Both the position numbers and the translations under genes were made by a program. The notes below the pieces were generated by a model. The model was given only the letters and a program-made list of their open reading frames with translations, ran no database searches and had not been told where the DNA came from. A stretch of DNA of 6,696 bases from contig CAZHRJ010000157.1 in the NCBI GenBank assembly GCA_964534765.1, forward strand, positions 1 to 6,696, read 5' to 3'. Positions 1 through 5,180 of the stretch are shown one piece after another (position 1 is the first letter of the stretch; the number at the start of each line of letters is the position of its first letter). The DNA comes from CAZHRJ01 sp964534765. GTDB lineage: Bacteria; Lindowbacteria; 2-12-FULL-62-27.

Positions 1-341
<341 letters not shown>

Positions 342-489
342 GAAAAGCATCTGTTGTCATCTTCCCGCAGAGCGGAAAGAATGATCTGCTTTTCGATTAG
401 AGTGATTGTCTAGGCTCGATCTAGTCGTTGTCCTTAAATCCTAAACCGAACGCTAAACTCAAAAACACCGATTGGTTCTCGCACAATCA

Positions 490-509
490 TCCGCCAAAGG
501 CGGATTTTT
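490..509. repeat. Short hairpin TCCGCC-AAA-GGCGGA inside the rRNA leader
   Basis: A perfect 6-bp stem with a 3-nt loop. Read on the plus strand it is followed by five T and would resemble a weak intrinsic terminator, perhaps shielding the rRNA leader from plus-strand transcription. On the minus strand it is simply a leader stem. There is no plus-strand gene upstream for it to end. Confidence 0.5.
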
Positions 510-537
510 ATCGGAGCTTCTGTAGGTACCTATATCA

Positions 538-549
538 TTTTCAAAGAAC
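538..549 (-). promoter_or_regulatory. rrn boxA antitermination element
   Basis: The minus strand reads GTTCTTTGAAAA (549 to 538), which closely matches the bacterial boxA consensus bound as RNA by NusB-NusE. Its place between a boxB-like hairpin and 16S matches the boxB-boxA order of rrn leaders. It should let polymerase read through the untranslated rRNA operon. Confidence 0.85.
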
Positions 550-555
550 GTTTCG

Positions 556-587
556 CCCCGCTGAATCCCTCGGGATCTACAGCAGGG
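556..587 (-). promoter_or_regulatory. boxB-like leader hairpin upstream of boxA
   Basis: On the minus strand, CCCTGCTG (587-580) pairs with CAGCGGGG (563-556), 8 bp with one G-U. An inner stem, ATCCC/GGGAT (576-572 with 569-565), has a 2-nt apex that would open to a larger loop. It ends 6 nt before boxA. Role inferred from position in the rrn leader; sequence-specific binding of a factor is not shown. Confidence 0.7.
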
Positions 588-685
588 CAAAAGGCCGCAC
601 GCGAGGACACAAATTCCCTGTCCCCAAATTCCGTGCTCAGACGAATAGAGAGAGTTGCCAGACCCCGTCTACCGTAACCTTACAG

Positions 686-740
686 ATAGTGACTCCTATC
701 CATCCACTTGTCAATATCCAAAAAAAACTTTTTTATTTCA
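686..740 (-). promoter_or_regulatory. rRNA operon promoter with UP-like element
   Basis: The minus strand has a perfect -35 TTGACA (714-709), a 17-bp spacer and a weak -10 CACTAT (691-686) that keeps the key A and T positions. Directly upstream, 716-740 is a run of A and T tracts typical of the UP element contacted by the RNA polymerase alpha subunit at rRNA promoters. Predicted start near 679. The -35 and UP regions are seen clearly; the -10 choice is less certain. Confidence 0.75.
708..736 (+). promoter_or_regulatory. Possible promoter for the DCC-family gene, overlapping the rRNA promoter
   Basis: The plus strand shows TTGTCA (708-713), a 17-bp spacer and TTTTAT (731-736). These overlap the -35 and UP-like region of the divergent rRNA promoter, so the two would compete for polymerase. 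Matches are moderate and the A/T tract could create them by chance. Confidence 0.35.
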
Positions 741-755
741 CCCTCACCTGATGGT

Positions 756-1199
756 ATGGTCGCTGAACACATGGAAAGGTCCGTGAAGTTCGGTGTGGTT
801 CTGTTCGACGGTGTGTGCGGTCTTTGCGATCGATTCGTCCGGTTTGTCCTGGCTAAAGACACTGCGGGCGCTCTGCGGTTTGCGCCTCTTTCGGGCAAGA
901 CCGCAGCCGCCGTCCTCGGCCGGCATCCCGAAATCTCACGGGACGGTCAATCCATCATTTTTGTCCGGAACTTTGAGACAGCGGCGGAATCCGTCGATGT
1001 CCGATCCGAGGCCGTTTTGGAAATAGGATCTGTTCTGGGCGGCGGATGGCGGGCGTTGTCGTGGCTGCGGATCGTGCCCCGGATTATCCGCGACGGGATG
1101 TATCGATGCTTGGCGCGCCGTCGATATGGCTGGTTCGGACGGTACGACACGTGCTGCCTGCCCGATGGCCCATCCTTCCAAGACCGATTTCTTCCCTAG
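756..1199 (+). CDS. DCC-family (DUF393) thiol-disulfide oxidoreductase-like protein
   Basis: The 147-residue product has the family signature near its N-terminus, LFDGVCGLCDRFVRFVLAKD, with Asp18 and a Cys21-x-x-Cys24 pair. A hydrophobic helix-rich middle follows, then the family-like tail with Trp, a Cys pair (CCLPDG) and a terminal RFLP. This matches the small YuxK/DUF393 proteins, predicted thioredoxin-like and redox active, whose substrates are mostly unknown. I chose ATG 756 because a TTG-initiated frame from 708 would start inside the rRNA -35 element. ATG 771 and GTG 783 (preceded by GGAAAGG) are credible alternatives, and 783 would give the short N-terminus usual in this family. No strong ribosome site precedes 756. 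The gene is divergent from rRNA and convergent with the next gene; nothing suggests a partner operon. Confidence 0.85.
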   Translation: MVAEHMERSVKFGVVLFDGVCGLCDRFVRFVLAKDTAGALRFAPLSGKTAAAVLGRHPEISRDGQSIIFVRNFETAAESVDVRSEAVLEIGSVLGGGWRALSWLRIVPRIIRDGMYRCLARRRYGWFGRYDTCCLPDGPSFQDRFLP

Positions 1200-1266
1200 A
1201 CCAAAAAAGGGTTATCGTTCCAGGCCGGCTGACGCGCGCAAGACGTCCGGAACAGTCCGGGGAATT

Positions 1267-1833
1267 TTACCTTCTCAATTTTGTGAACTTCGCGCCCTCG
1301 AGGGTCAGGTTGTACATGAGGCCCTTCTGGCCGAACACGAACGCGAAAATGGGTTCGTTGAGCTTCGCAGTGTCCATCTCTCCGCCGGCGCCGACTTTCA
1401 CAACGGCGATGGAGGCGTCGACGCCCGCCTTCCAGCCGGAGCTTTCGCGAAAGCGGCGAAGCGCGTCGTCCCGCATGAAAAGGATGATGATGGATTTTTT
1501 CTGGGCGCCCAGTTGGAATCCGATCGAAGCGGCCGAGGTGCTGTAATAGTCGACGGTCCGGCCCTTGATCACAAGCGATCCCTCGCCGTATTCTCCACCA
1601 ATTCCGATTCCCGCTTTGAATACGCTCGGAAAGACCAGTACACCCTGCGCCGCCTGAACAATCCGCTTCCCATCCTTGATCTCGTCATAGAATCTCCGGA
1701 GCGTCGCCGACACACCGGAGTCGATTTTCTTCGCCGAAACCGCCTGGGCGTCCGGTATTATCCAACCTGCGCACAGAAGCCAGACAGCCGATGCCGCCAA
1801 AACGCTGAACCGCTTGCCAATCGGTGATGCCAT
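1267..1833 (-). CDS. Secreted YSC84-related protein (SYLF lipid-binding domain)
   Basis: The product has 188 residues. Residues 1-31 form a Sec signal peptide: Arg/Lys start, hydrophobic core LAASAVWLLCAGWII, and an A-Q-A cleavage site. The rest fits the SYLF/DUF500 domain of bacterial Ysc84-like proteins: an N-terminal helical part, a glycine-rich strand region (GIGIGGEYGEGSLVIKGR), the IGFQLGAQ block, and the closing VFGQKGLMYNLTLEGAKFTKL segment. SYLF domains bind phosphoinositide-type lipids in eukaryotes. In bacteria they are exported envelope proteins of unknown role. The protein ends right after the domain, as expected. The start has a modest purine stretch (AGAAG) about 10 nt upstream. 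It converges on the DCC gene with a gap of about 67 bp and no clear terminator. Confidence 0.88.
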   Translation of the reverse strand: MASPIGKRFSVLAASAVWLLCAGWIIPDAQAVSAKKIDSGVSATLRRFYDEIKDGKRIVQAAQGVLVFPSVFKAGIGIGGEYGEGSLVIKGRTVDYYSTSAASIGFQLGAQKKSIIILFMRDDALRRFRESSGWKAGVDASIAVVKVGAGGEMDTAKLNEPIFAFVFGQKGLMYNLTLEGAKFTKLRR

Positions 1834-1937
1834 CTCACCATTCTTCTACTTCACCCGGAGTGGGCACGCAAGCGGGCCGCAGAACTTCCGCGCCACGAGA
1901 AGCGGGGGCGGTACAGCGCGTTTCATTGATGAGTCAT

Positions 1938-1966
1938 TTGTGTTTGGGCTTGTCACGGGATAGAAT
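1938..1966 (+). promoter_or_regulatory. Promoter for the small protein-aspartic protease operon
   Basis: TTGTGT (1938-1943), a 17-bp spacer and TAGAAT (1961-1966), five of six in the -10. The start would fall at about 1973, on the GTG codon itself, so the transcript may be leaderless. A 9-bp palindrome ATGAGTCAT (1929-1937) sits directly upstream and could be an operator, but it is short. Confidence 0.55.
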
Positions 1967-1972
1967 GGTGAC

Positions 1973-2233
1973 GTGAAACGGTACCATCGAATGTCCAAAG
2001 CGCCGGATACGTGGAATCGTGAGGCGCTTATGGTCGCACGAAAATTTTTTAAAGGCCGGCGTCTTCGGAAAGGCGATCTCGTGGCCGTCGATATGCAAAC
2101 CGGCCGGTGTTTCTGCGGCGCCGACATAGTCAATCGCTGCCCACCGATGGAAAACCGCAGTGATATACGGTTAATTCGAATCGGCGCGCGGACCGCCTTT
2201 AAAATCCAGAGCCCGTTCTTTCGTTTCAAGTGA
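1973..2233 (+). CDS. Small hypothetical protein, translationally coupled to an aspartic protease
   Basis: This 86-residue, basic protein is not one I can assign to a named family. Visible features are an Arg/Lys-rich middle (KFFKGRRLRKGD), a beta-type run DLVAVDMQTGRCFCG, a Cys-containing segment, and the C-terminal IRLIRIGARTAFKI. The pattern 'valine-aspartate-x-x-x-glycine ... leucine-x-arginine-isoleucine-glycine' recalls small proteins I have seen encoded just before clan AA proteases, but that is a recollection, not a match. Its TGA overlaps the GTG of the protease gene by 4 bases, so the two are almost certainly made together. GTG 1973 is used as start; ATG 1991 would remove six residues. 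No ribosome site is visible at either, and the predicted transcript start falls on 1973. It may be an inhibitor, substrate or adaptor of the protease. Confidence 0.6.
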   Translation: MKRYHRMSKAPDTWNREALMVARKFFKGRRLRKGDLVAVDMQTGRCFCGADIVNRCPPMENRSDIRLIRIGARTAFKIQSPFFRFK

Positions 2234-2601
2234 GCTTCCTGAAGGGCCGCATCACGGACAATTTGGAACCGATGCTCGATGATGTCGCCATTCTCGGAAC
2301 AAGCGGCGCGTGGATCTCGTTTGACGCAATCCTCGACACCGGGTTCAACGGCAGCCTCGTGTTGCCGCGAAAAATCGGCCGCCGCGCGCGATTGGCGCCT
2401 GCTCACCAAACCCAGTATCAGCTTGCGGATGGAAGCGTCGTGCGGGACATATTGTATCGGGGGACACTGCGATTCGCCGGCCGACGGATCGATGTGCTGC
2501 TGAGTCTGACCGACTCCGATCTCGGTCTGGTCGGCATGGAAATCATCGCCGGTCGGGTCGCCACCTTTGACCTCCGAAAAATGACTGTGGATGTGACATA
2601 G
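2230..2601 (+). CDS. Retropepsin-like clan AA aspartic protease
   Basis: The 123-residue product carries the hallmarks of a single-domain retropepsin-like protease. The active-site motif is ILDTGFNGSLVLP, with catalytic Asp36-Thr-Gly. A flap-like LADGS lies at 65-69, and the hydrophobic-hydrophobic-glycine motif is LVGMEIIAG near 100-108. With one Asp-Thr-Gly per chain it must form a dimer to be active, as in this family. There is no signal peptide or membrane segment, so it should be cytoplasmic. It starts with GTG inside the stop of the upstream gene and has no ribosome site of its own, so translation is probably coupled. Substrate is unknown. Known relatives occur in many bacteria as tiny two-gene units. 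Confidence 0.82.
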   Translation: MSFLKGRITDNLEPMLDDVAILGTSGAWISFDAILDTGFNGSLVLPRKIGRRARLAPAHQTQYQLADGSVVRDILYRGTLRFAGRRIDVLLSLTDSDLGLVGMEIIAGRVATFDLRKMTVDVT

Positions 2602-2926
2602 TACCTGTCATTCGACCGTCGCCCGCCGGGACATGTTTGGCAAGGAGACCGTCGAGCACCAACAATAACCCCTTCCGCTCCCGTTGAGGCAACGATTCAA
2701 TCCTGCGAAGGCAGTTGAATAGACGCGCCGACTTCGGATCAGACTGCTCCTTGACCCGCTTACGGCCAAGGAGCTGATCGACGGATACATGGAAGGCATT
2801 TCTGCCGTGGAGATCGCGCAGGCTCTCAAAACTAAACAACTCAATGCCTGACACCACGAGTAACAAACTCTCCATCATCCGGTAGCCCTTCCAATTTCTA
2901 TCCTTTTGTCCGTATTTGACACTCAT
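2543..2926 (-). pseudogene. Probable remnant of an XRE-family transcriptional regulator
   Basis: The frame opens for 127 codons. Its middle reads like the end of an XRE helix-turn-helix regulator: SFESLRDL ... FHVSVDQLLGRK (the usual 'leucine-rich helix, VSVDxLLG' end of the DNA-binding domain), then a linker, then a helix RRIESLPQRERKGLLLVLDGLL as in the tails of such proteins. The expected first 50 residues with the recognition helix are absent, and the N-terminal third is not convincing. There is no ribosome site at ATG 2926, and the last 20 residues run antisense over the protease gene. I read it as a decayed gene rather than a working one. It may once have controlled a neighbouring two-gene module. 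The similarity is judged by eye. Confidence 0.4.
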
Positions 2927-2945
2927 GGGGATCGTATGACATAAT
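2916..2945 (+). promoter_or_regulatory. Strong promoter of the AbrB-VapC operon
   Basis: Perfect -35 TTGACA (2916-2921), an 18-bp spacer, and CATAAT (2940-2945), with TG one base before it making an extended -10 (TGACATAAT). Predicted start near 2952, inside the first palindrome described below. This is the best sigma-70-type promoter in the window. Confidence 0.8.
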
Positions 2946-2946
2946 A

Positions 2947-2986
2947 TTTATGGATCAATAAAACGTAAGAAAGGCATGGATCCATG
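2947..2986. promoter_or_regulatory. Paired palindromes, likely operator of the antitoxin operon
   Basis: Two palindromes share the half-site ATGGATC. One is TTTATGGATCAATAAA (2947-2962, one mismatched pair). The other is the perfect 12-mer CATGGATCCATG (2975-2986), whose last three bases are the antitoxin ATG. The half-sites are 26 bp apart. They cover the predicted transcript start and the start codon. AbrB-type antitoxins usually repress their own operon, so autoregulatory binding is the simplest reading; the second palindrome could also fold in the mRNA over the start codon. Confidence 0.55.
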
Positions 2987-3193
2987 ACGCAGATTACCGT
3001 TTCGTCGAAATACCAGGTGGTCATTCCACGGGACGTTCGGCGCGAAGTGCCGATCCGCACCGGGCAGAAATTGATTGTGATCGTCAAAAACGGCGCGATC
3101 ACGCTCTTGCCTGACCGGCCGATCGGGGCGTTTCGAGGCTTCTTGAAAGGCATGAAACCCGGCATCGTTCGGGAAAAGCGTGAGCGGATGTGA
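2984..3193 (+). CDS. AbrB/SpoVT-type antitoxin (VapB-like)
   Basis: This 69-residue product has the swapped-hairpin AbrB DNA-binding fold in its first half: ITVSSKYQVVIPRDVRREV (residues 4-22), then the second strand pair TGQKLIVIVKNGAITLLP (26-43). The basic, Gly- and Lys-rich tail (44-69) would be the toxin-binding part. It should neutralise the PIN toxin made from the next gene and repress the operon. An AAGAAAGG ribosome site (2967-2974) lies 9 nt before ATG. Its TGA overlaps the GTG of the toxin by 4 bases. Length and gene order are normal for this class. Confidence 0.9.
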   Translation: MTQITVSSKYQVVIPRDVRREVPIRTGQKLIVIVKNGAITLLPDRPIGAFRGFLKGMKPGIVREKRERM

Positions 3194-3564
3194 CATTGGT
3201 CGACTCGTCAGGCTGGCTCGAATTCTTCATGGGCGGCCCCCTGGCCGCCTCTTACGCGGCCCATCTCAAGGACCTTCCGCGTGTCGTCACGCCGTCGGTT
3301 GTGCTCTACGAAGTTTACAAGGCGATCAAGCGGCGGCGGAGTGAGGAAGAGGCGCTTGAGGCGGCGGGGCAGATCGGGAAAACTCGCGTCATCCCTCTAA
3401 ACGACACCATCGCGCTGACCGCTGCGGATATCAGCCTCGAACATCACCTGGCAATGGCCGATGCGATTGTCTACGCGACAGCCCTATCCGAAGGCGTCAC
3501 GCTTGTCACCAGCGATGCCGATCTCAACTCCCTCCCCGGGGTCATTTACCTCAAGAAACCTTGA
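3190..3564 (+). CDS. VapC-type PIN-domain ribonuclease toxin
   Basis: The 124-residue product is a complete PIN domain. The metal-binding acids are all present: Asp5 in LVDSSGW, Glu41 in LYEVYK, Asp91 in MADAIVYATA, and Asp109 in VTSDADL. VapC toxins are Mg-dependent RNases that cut tRNA or rRNA and stop growth when the antitoxin is degraded. It starts at GTG, overlapping the antitoxin stop, and depends on the upstream promoter. No terminator is evident after it; the next 130 bp hold no gene I can identify and run into the broken permease on the other strand. Confidence 0.9.
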   Translation: MTLVDSSGWLEFFMGGPLAASYAAHLKDLPRVVTPSVVLYEVYKAIKRRRSEEEALEAAGQIGKTRVIPLNDTIALTAADISLEHHLAMADAIVYATALSEGVTLVTSDADLNSLPGVIYLKKP

Positions 3565-3977
3565 CGCGTTTCTGACTCCCTGCCATAAACGTTGCCCTCC
3601 GCATCCCTCTCAACATCTCGTATTTGCCCATTGTGAACACCACACGGTTTCCAGGTTCCGGAGGCTATTTTTGCAAGAATTGGGAAGCCCGCATGATCTT
3701 CCGGTCCGTAGGCGGATGACGACAGGCCGTCCGCGCCAAGTCCCACCCATGCCAGAAACGGAATGAGCGACAGTTTGTGAAACAGTGACGTATCAGCCAA
3801 ACTACGCGGCGCGACAACCAACACACGTCGCAGACGTCTCCAAATGGAGAGCCTTTCTTTCGGCGCGAGAGCCTCCGCCGATGGGGGATCAGACGGATCG
3901 GGCAAAGCCTGTCCGAAGTCCAACGGCTTCTTGTGAACGGACGAACGTCCAGAAGCGTTGGAGGGGGCGGTGGACAT
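3546..3977 (-). pseudogene. Truncated KimA/YdaO-like APC-superfamily permease (N-terminal fragment)
   Basis: Start ATG 3977 has a good ribosome site (GGAGAGG, 5 nt upstream). The 143-codon frame begins with a Pro-rich cytoplasmic leader. At residues 57-93 it shows the family block PRSLADTSLFHKLSLIPFLA then WVGLGADGLSSSAYGPE, the first membrane segment of a group of APC-type permeases related to the potassium importer KimA (YdaO). After Glu93 (near 3699) the homology stops. The tail DHAGFPILAK onward has no membrane segments, and the frame ends against the VapC gene. A whole permease would have roughly 10-12 membrane segments and about 600 residues, so this is a 5' remnant. It sits under an intact c-di-AMP riboswitch, which fits a potassium or solute importer shut off by c-di-AMP. 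Substrate is inferred from the riboswitch and family. Confidence 0.82.
3565..3698. other. Unassigned junction between the VapC gene and the broken permease
   Basis: No coding frame here resembles the missing permease part in any of the three minus-strand frames, and no clear terminator or repeat is visible. It marks the point where foreign or rearranged DNA replaced the rest of the permease. Confidence 0.5.
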
Positions 3978-3992
3978 ACGTTCCTCTCCTTC

Positions 3993-4016
3993 CGTTCGCG
4001 CGTGAACGCGCGAACG
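3993..4016 (-). promoter_or_regulatory. Strong hairpin just upstream of the permease ribosome site
   Basis: A perfect 10-bp stem, CGTTCGCGCG with CGCGCGAACG, closes a 4-nt loop. It ends right before the GGAAGGAGAGG ribosome site. No U-run follows, so it is not a normal intrinsic terminator. It may be the expression platform acting on translation, or a stabilising element after the riboswitch. Confidence 0.7.
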
Positions 4017-4058
4017 CACGATATTCTTTCGCGGGAGAAAACTTCAGAACTGTTTCCC

Positions 4059-4186
4059 GGCGAACGCCTGCGAGGTTAGCTGTCGGGTTAGGGCGTCCGT
4101 GTCGCCCTTGTCAGATCAAGACCTGACATTCACCCCAAAAGCCTGCGTCCCCCGTCCCTTTCAAGCGGAAGGGTTCAGCGATTGGG
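4059..4186 (-). ncRNA. c-di-AMP riboswitch (ydaO-yuaA leader)
   Basis: The minus strand carries the conserved blocks of the ydaO/yuaA aptamer in order: CGCTGAACCC (4180-4171), a hairpin CCCTT/AAGGG, GACGGGGGACGCAGGC (4156-4141), GGGGTGAAT (4136-4128), the hairpin TGTCAG/CTGACA (4128-4109), the hairpin AGGGCG/CGCCCT (4108-4090), and the signature ACCCGACAGCTAACCTCG (4088-4071). The 3' side GGCG (4068-4065) would close P1, or instead fold locally as GGCG-TT-CGCC. This class binds c-di-AMP and normally turns off genes for potassium and osmolyte uptake or cell-wall hydrolases. Here it precedes a KimA-like permease, the classic target. All core blocks look intact, although the gene behind it is broken. 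I saw no U-rich terminator between aptamer and gene. Confidence 0.92.
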
Positions 4187-4190
4187 CGGG

Positions 4191-4218
4191 GTTATATACC
4201 TGCGAAGTGAGAAGTCAA
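4191..4218 (-). promoter_or_regulatory. Promoter of the riboswitch-permease transcript
   Basis: The minus strand shows TTGACT (4218-4213), a 16-bp spacer and TATAAC (4196-4191). The predicted start near 4184 falls a few bases before the aptamer, as expected for a riboswitch leader. Confidence 0.75.
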
Positions 4219-4245
4219 GGCAAAAATTCGGGAGTCGGGGCCGCT

Positions 4246-4671
4246 TCAGGTCATCCGGCTTGAGAGGAATTTCCTGGGTGTCGTGATTGTCAGATGGGAC
4301 AGTCCGGCTTCGGCCAAGCACTCTTTTCGGATGGACAACAAATCAAGGTCGCCGGTGATCAGATAGTCCGCGGCCGCGGCCAAGCACAGCGAAAGATAGG
4401 CGTTGTCCGTGGAATCCCGGCACAGGCCCACGTCACGATTTGGAGTGACAGATGCCGATTTCAGCAGAAGAACCTTCATGAGGCGGCGGAATCTGGAAAT
4501 TTGATCCGGCGAAAGTTTGGCCGACAATTCCTCCGATAGGCCCAACAGTTCCTCCCGAATGTCGGGTGAGACGAACACTTCGTGGCCAAAGGCCTTCCGG
4601 ACCGCCCTGCGCGGAACGCCGCCAAATGCGGCAGAGATCAGGACGTTGGCGTCAAGAACGACGCGGGCCAT
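4246..4671 (-). CDS. PIN-family toxin (COG1569-like)
   Basis: From ATG 4671 the product has 141 residues and begins MARVVLDANVLISAAFGG, the typical start of this PIN group, with Asp7. Further acids fit a PIN active site: Glu40/Glu41 in IREELLGL, Asp86 and Asp89 in CRDSTDNAYL, and Asp108/Asp110 in ITGDLDLL. These proteins are predicted metal-dependent RNases of type II toxin-antitoxin systems. It follows the Phd-type antitoxin gene and overlaps its end by 20 bp. An earlier in-frame ATG at 4710 would add 13 residues that do not look like the family and deepen the overlap, so I prefer 4671. No ribosome site is evident, so translation is probably coupled. Confidence 0.88.
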   Translation of the reverse strand: MARVVLDANVLISAAFGGVPRRAVRKAFGHEVFVSPDIREELLGLSEELSAKLSPDQISRFRRLMKVLLLKSASVTPNRDVGLCRDSTDNAYLSLCLAAAADYLITGDLDLLSIRKECLAEAGLSHLTITTPRKFLSSRMT

Positions 4672-4900
4672 AGAGCCGGCGGCGGACCCGGTCAAGGGCG
4701 TCTTTTGCATCGGCCGGACTCACCCGCGCCTCCCGAAAGATTTCCCCGATGTTCAGCAGGATCGATTCCGCGGAATTCCGCTCGATCGGCGTCAAGAACG
4801 CCACCGGCCGACCCCGCCGGGTGATCACCACCTCGTCCCGGCCGGCCACATACTTCGTTGCCCGCAGTTTGAACTCCTTGACATTTACGACCCGTTCCAT
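4652..4900 (-). CDS. Phd/YefM-type antitoxin
   Basis: The 82-residue product starts MERVVNVKEFKLRATKYV and continues DEVVITRRGRPVAFLTPI, the standard Phd/YefM N-terminal DNA-binding half (residues 1-40). A helical C-terminal half (NIGEIFREARVSPADAKDALDRVRRRL) would wrap the toxin. It should bind the PIN toxin encoded downstream and repress its own promoter. There is no ribosome site before ATG 4900. The best promoter places the transcript start at about the same base, so the mRNA may be leaderless. Length and order are normal. Confidence 0.87.
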   Translation of the reverse strand: MERVVNVKEFKLRATKYVAGRDEVVITRRGRPVAFLTPIERNSAESILLNIGEIFREARVSPADAKDALDRVRRRLYGPRRS

Positions 4901-4906
4901 GTCAAA

Positions 4907-4936
4907 AAGGTACTACATAGGTAGACCCTTTGTCAA
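4907..4936 (-). promoter_or_regulatory. Probable promoter of the Phd-PIN operon
   Basis: The minus strand has a perfect TTGACA (4936-4931) and, after 18 bp, TACCTT (4912-4907), a weak -10. Short inverted arms (AAAGG at 4905-4909 and CCTTT around 4927-4931) flank the spacer and could serve antitoxin binding. The -35 is convincing; the rest is tentative. Confidence 0.45.
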
Positions 4937-4977
4937 ACTGAAGGATGAAGGAAAGAAGACAAGAAATATGGCTATTA

Positions 4978-5019
4978 CGGCCCCGGGCGGAATCGAACCG
5001 CCGACCTTGTCCTTAGGAG
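4978..5019 (-). pseudogene. tRNA-Arg(CCU) 3' fragment, likely attachment-site scar
   Basis: Read on the minus strand, the fragment runs from an anticodon loop CTCCTAA (5019-5013, anticodon CCT) through GGACA (3' anticodon stem), a variable AGGTC, and a perfect T arm GGCGG-TTCGATT-CCGCC (5002-4986). It ends with the acceptor strand CGGGGCC and a discriminator G (4978). No CCA is encoded. The matching 5' half is missing: nothing upstream on this strand gives GGCCCCG, a D arm, or the TGTCC needed to pair with GGACA. Integrases commonly use the tRNA segment from anticodon loop to 3' end as their crossover site and leave such a copy at the far end of the element. By that geometry the element would lie on the higher-coordinate side. 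Confidence 0.75.
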
Positions 5020-5131
5020 TGACCGACCCTACCTGATTTGAAAAACGCTGCGAAGGCCGAAAAGTTTTTGTGCGTCAAGTCCTTAACGTCGATGGCCACA
5101 CCGCGCCGATGTCGATGGCCGTGTCCTGAAA

Positions 5132-5171
5132 GTGCCCTTTTTCGGAGGCAAAAGGGCACGAAAAGGGCACG
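5132..5171. repeat. 10-bp inverted repeat plus 11-bp tandem duplication
   Basis: GTGCCCTTTT (5132-5141) pairs perfectly with AAAAGGGCAC (5150-5159) around an 8-nt loop. The motif AAAAGGGCACG is then repeated at once (5150-5160 and 5161-5171), so the left arm can pair with either of two right arms. The role is unknown. It lies between the tRNA scar and the transposase, where an integrase or IS end could sit. Confidence 0.7.
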
Positions 5172-5180
5172 CCTTGTCCC

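Larger units (their letters stand above)
342..679 (-). ncRNA. rRNA operon leader (pre-16S transcript)
   Basis: This stretch of about 340 nt lies between the predicted rRNA start (near 679) and the mature 16S 5' end. It has no convincing coding frame on either strand. It holds a boxB-like hairpin, a boxA and a further short hairpin (490-504), the expected contents of an rrn leader that loads antitermination factors and forms one side of the RNase III processing stem. The partner strand of that stem would be downstream of 16S, outside the window. The start point is inferred from the promoter. Confidence 0.75.

Noticed and set aside
490..509. Functional plus-strand terminator
   Set aside because: The stem is only 6 bp and there is no plus-strand gene upstream to end; kept only as a hairpin in the rRNA leader.
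428..751. 107-codon plus-strand frame over the rRNA leader
   Set aside because: It covers boxA, the boxB-like hairpin and the rRNA promoter, and the translation shows no family features.
1126..1827. 233-codon open frame on the plus strand
   Set aside because: It is antisense to the YSC84-like gene, whose product has a signal peptide and clear family blocks; the plus-strand translation resembles no protein.
1846..2409. 187-codon open frame on the minus strand
   Set aside because: It lies antisense to the small protein-protease operon and has no domain-like pattern; the plus-strand pair has motifs and a promoter.
2758..2850. Plus-strand frame reading LTAKELIDGYMEGISAVEIA
   Set aside because: It looks protein-like at first, but has no start codon after an upstream stop and is short; the opposite strand gives the better XRE-like reading.
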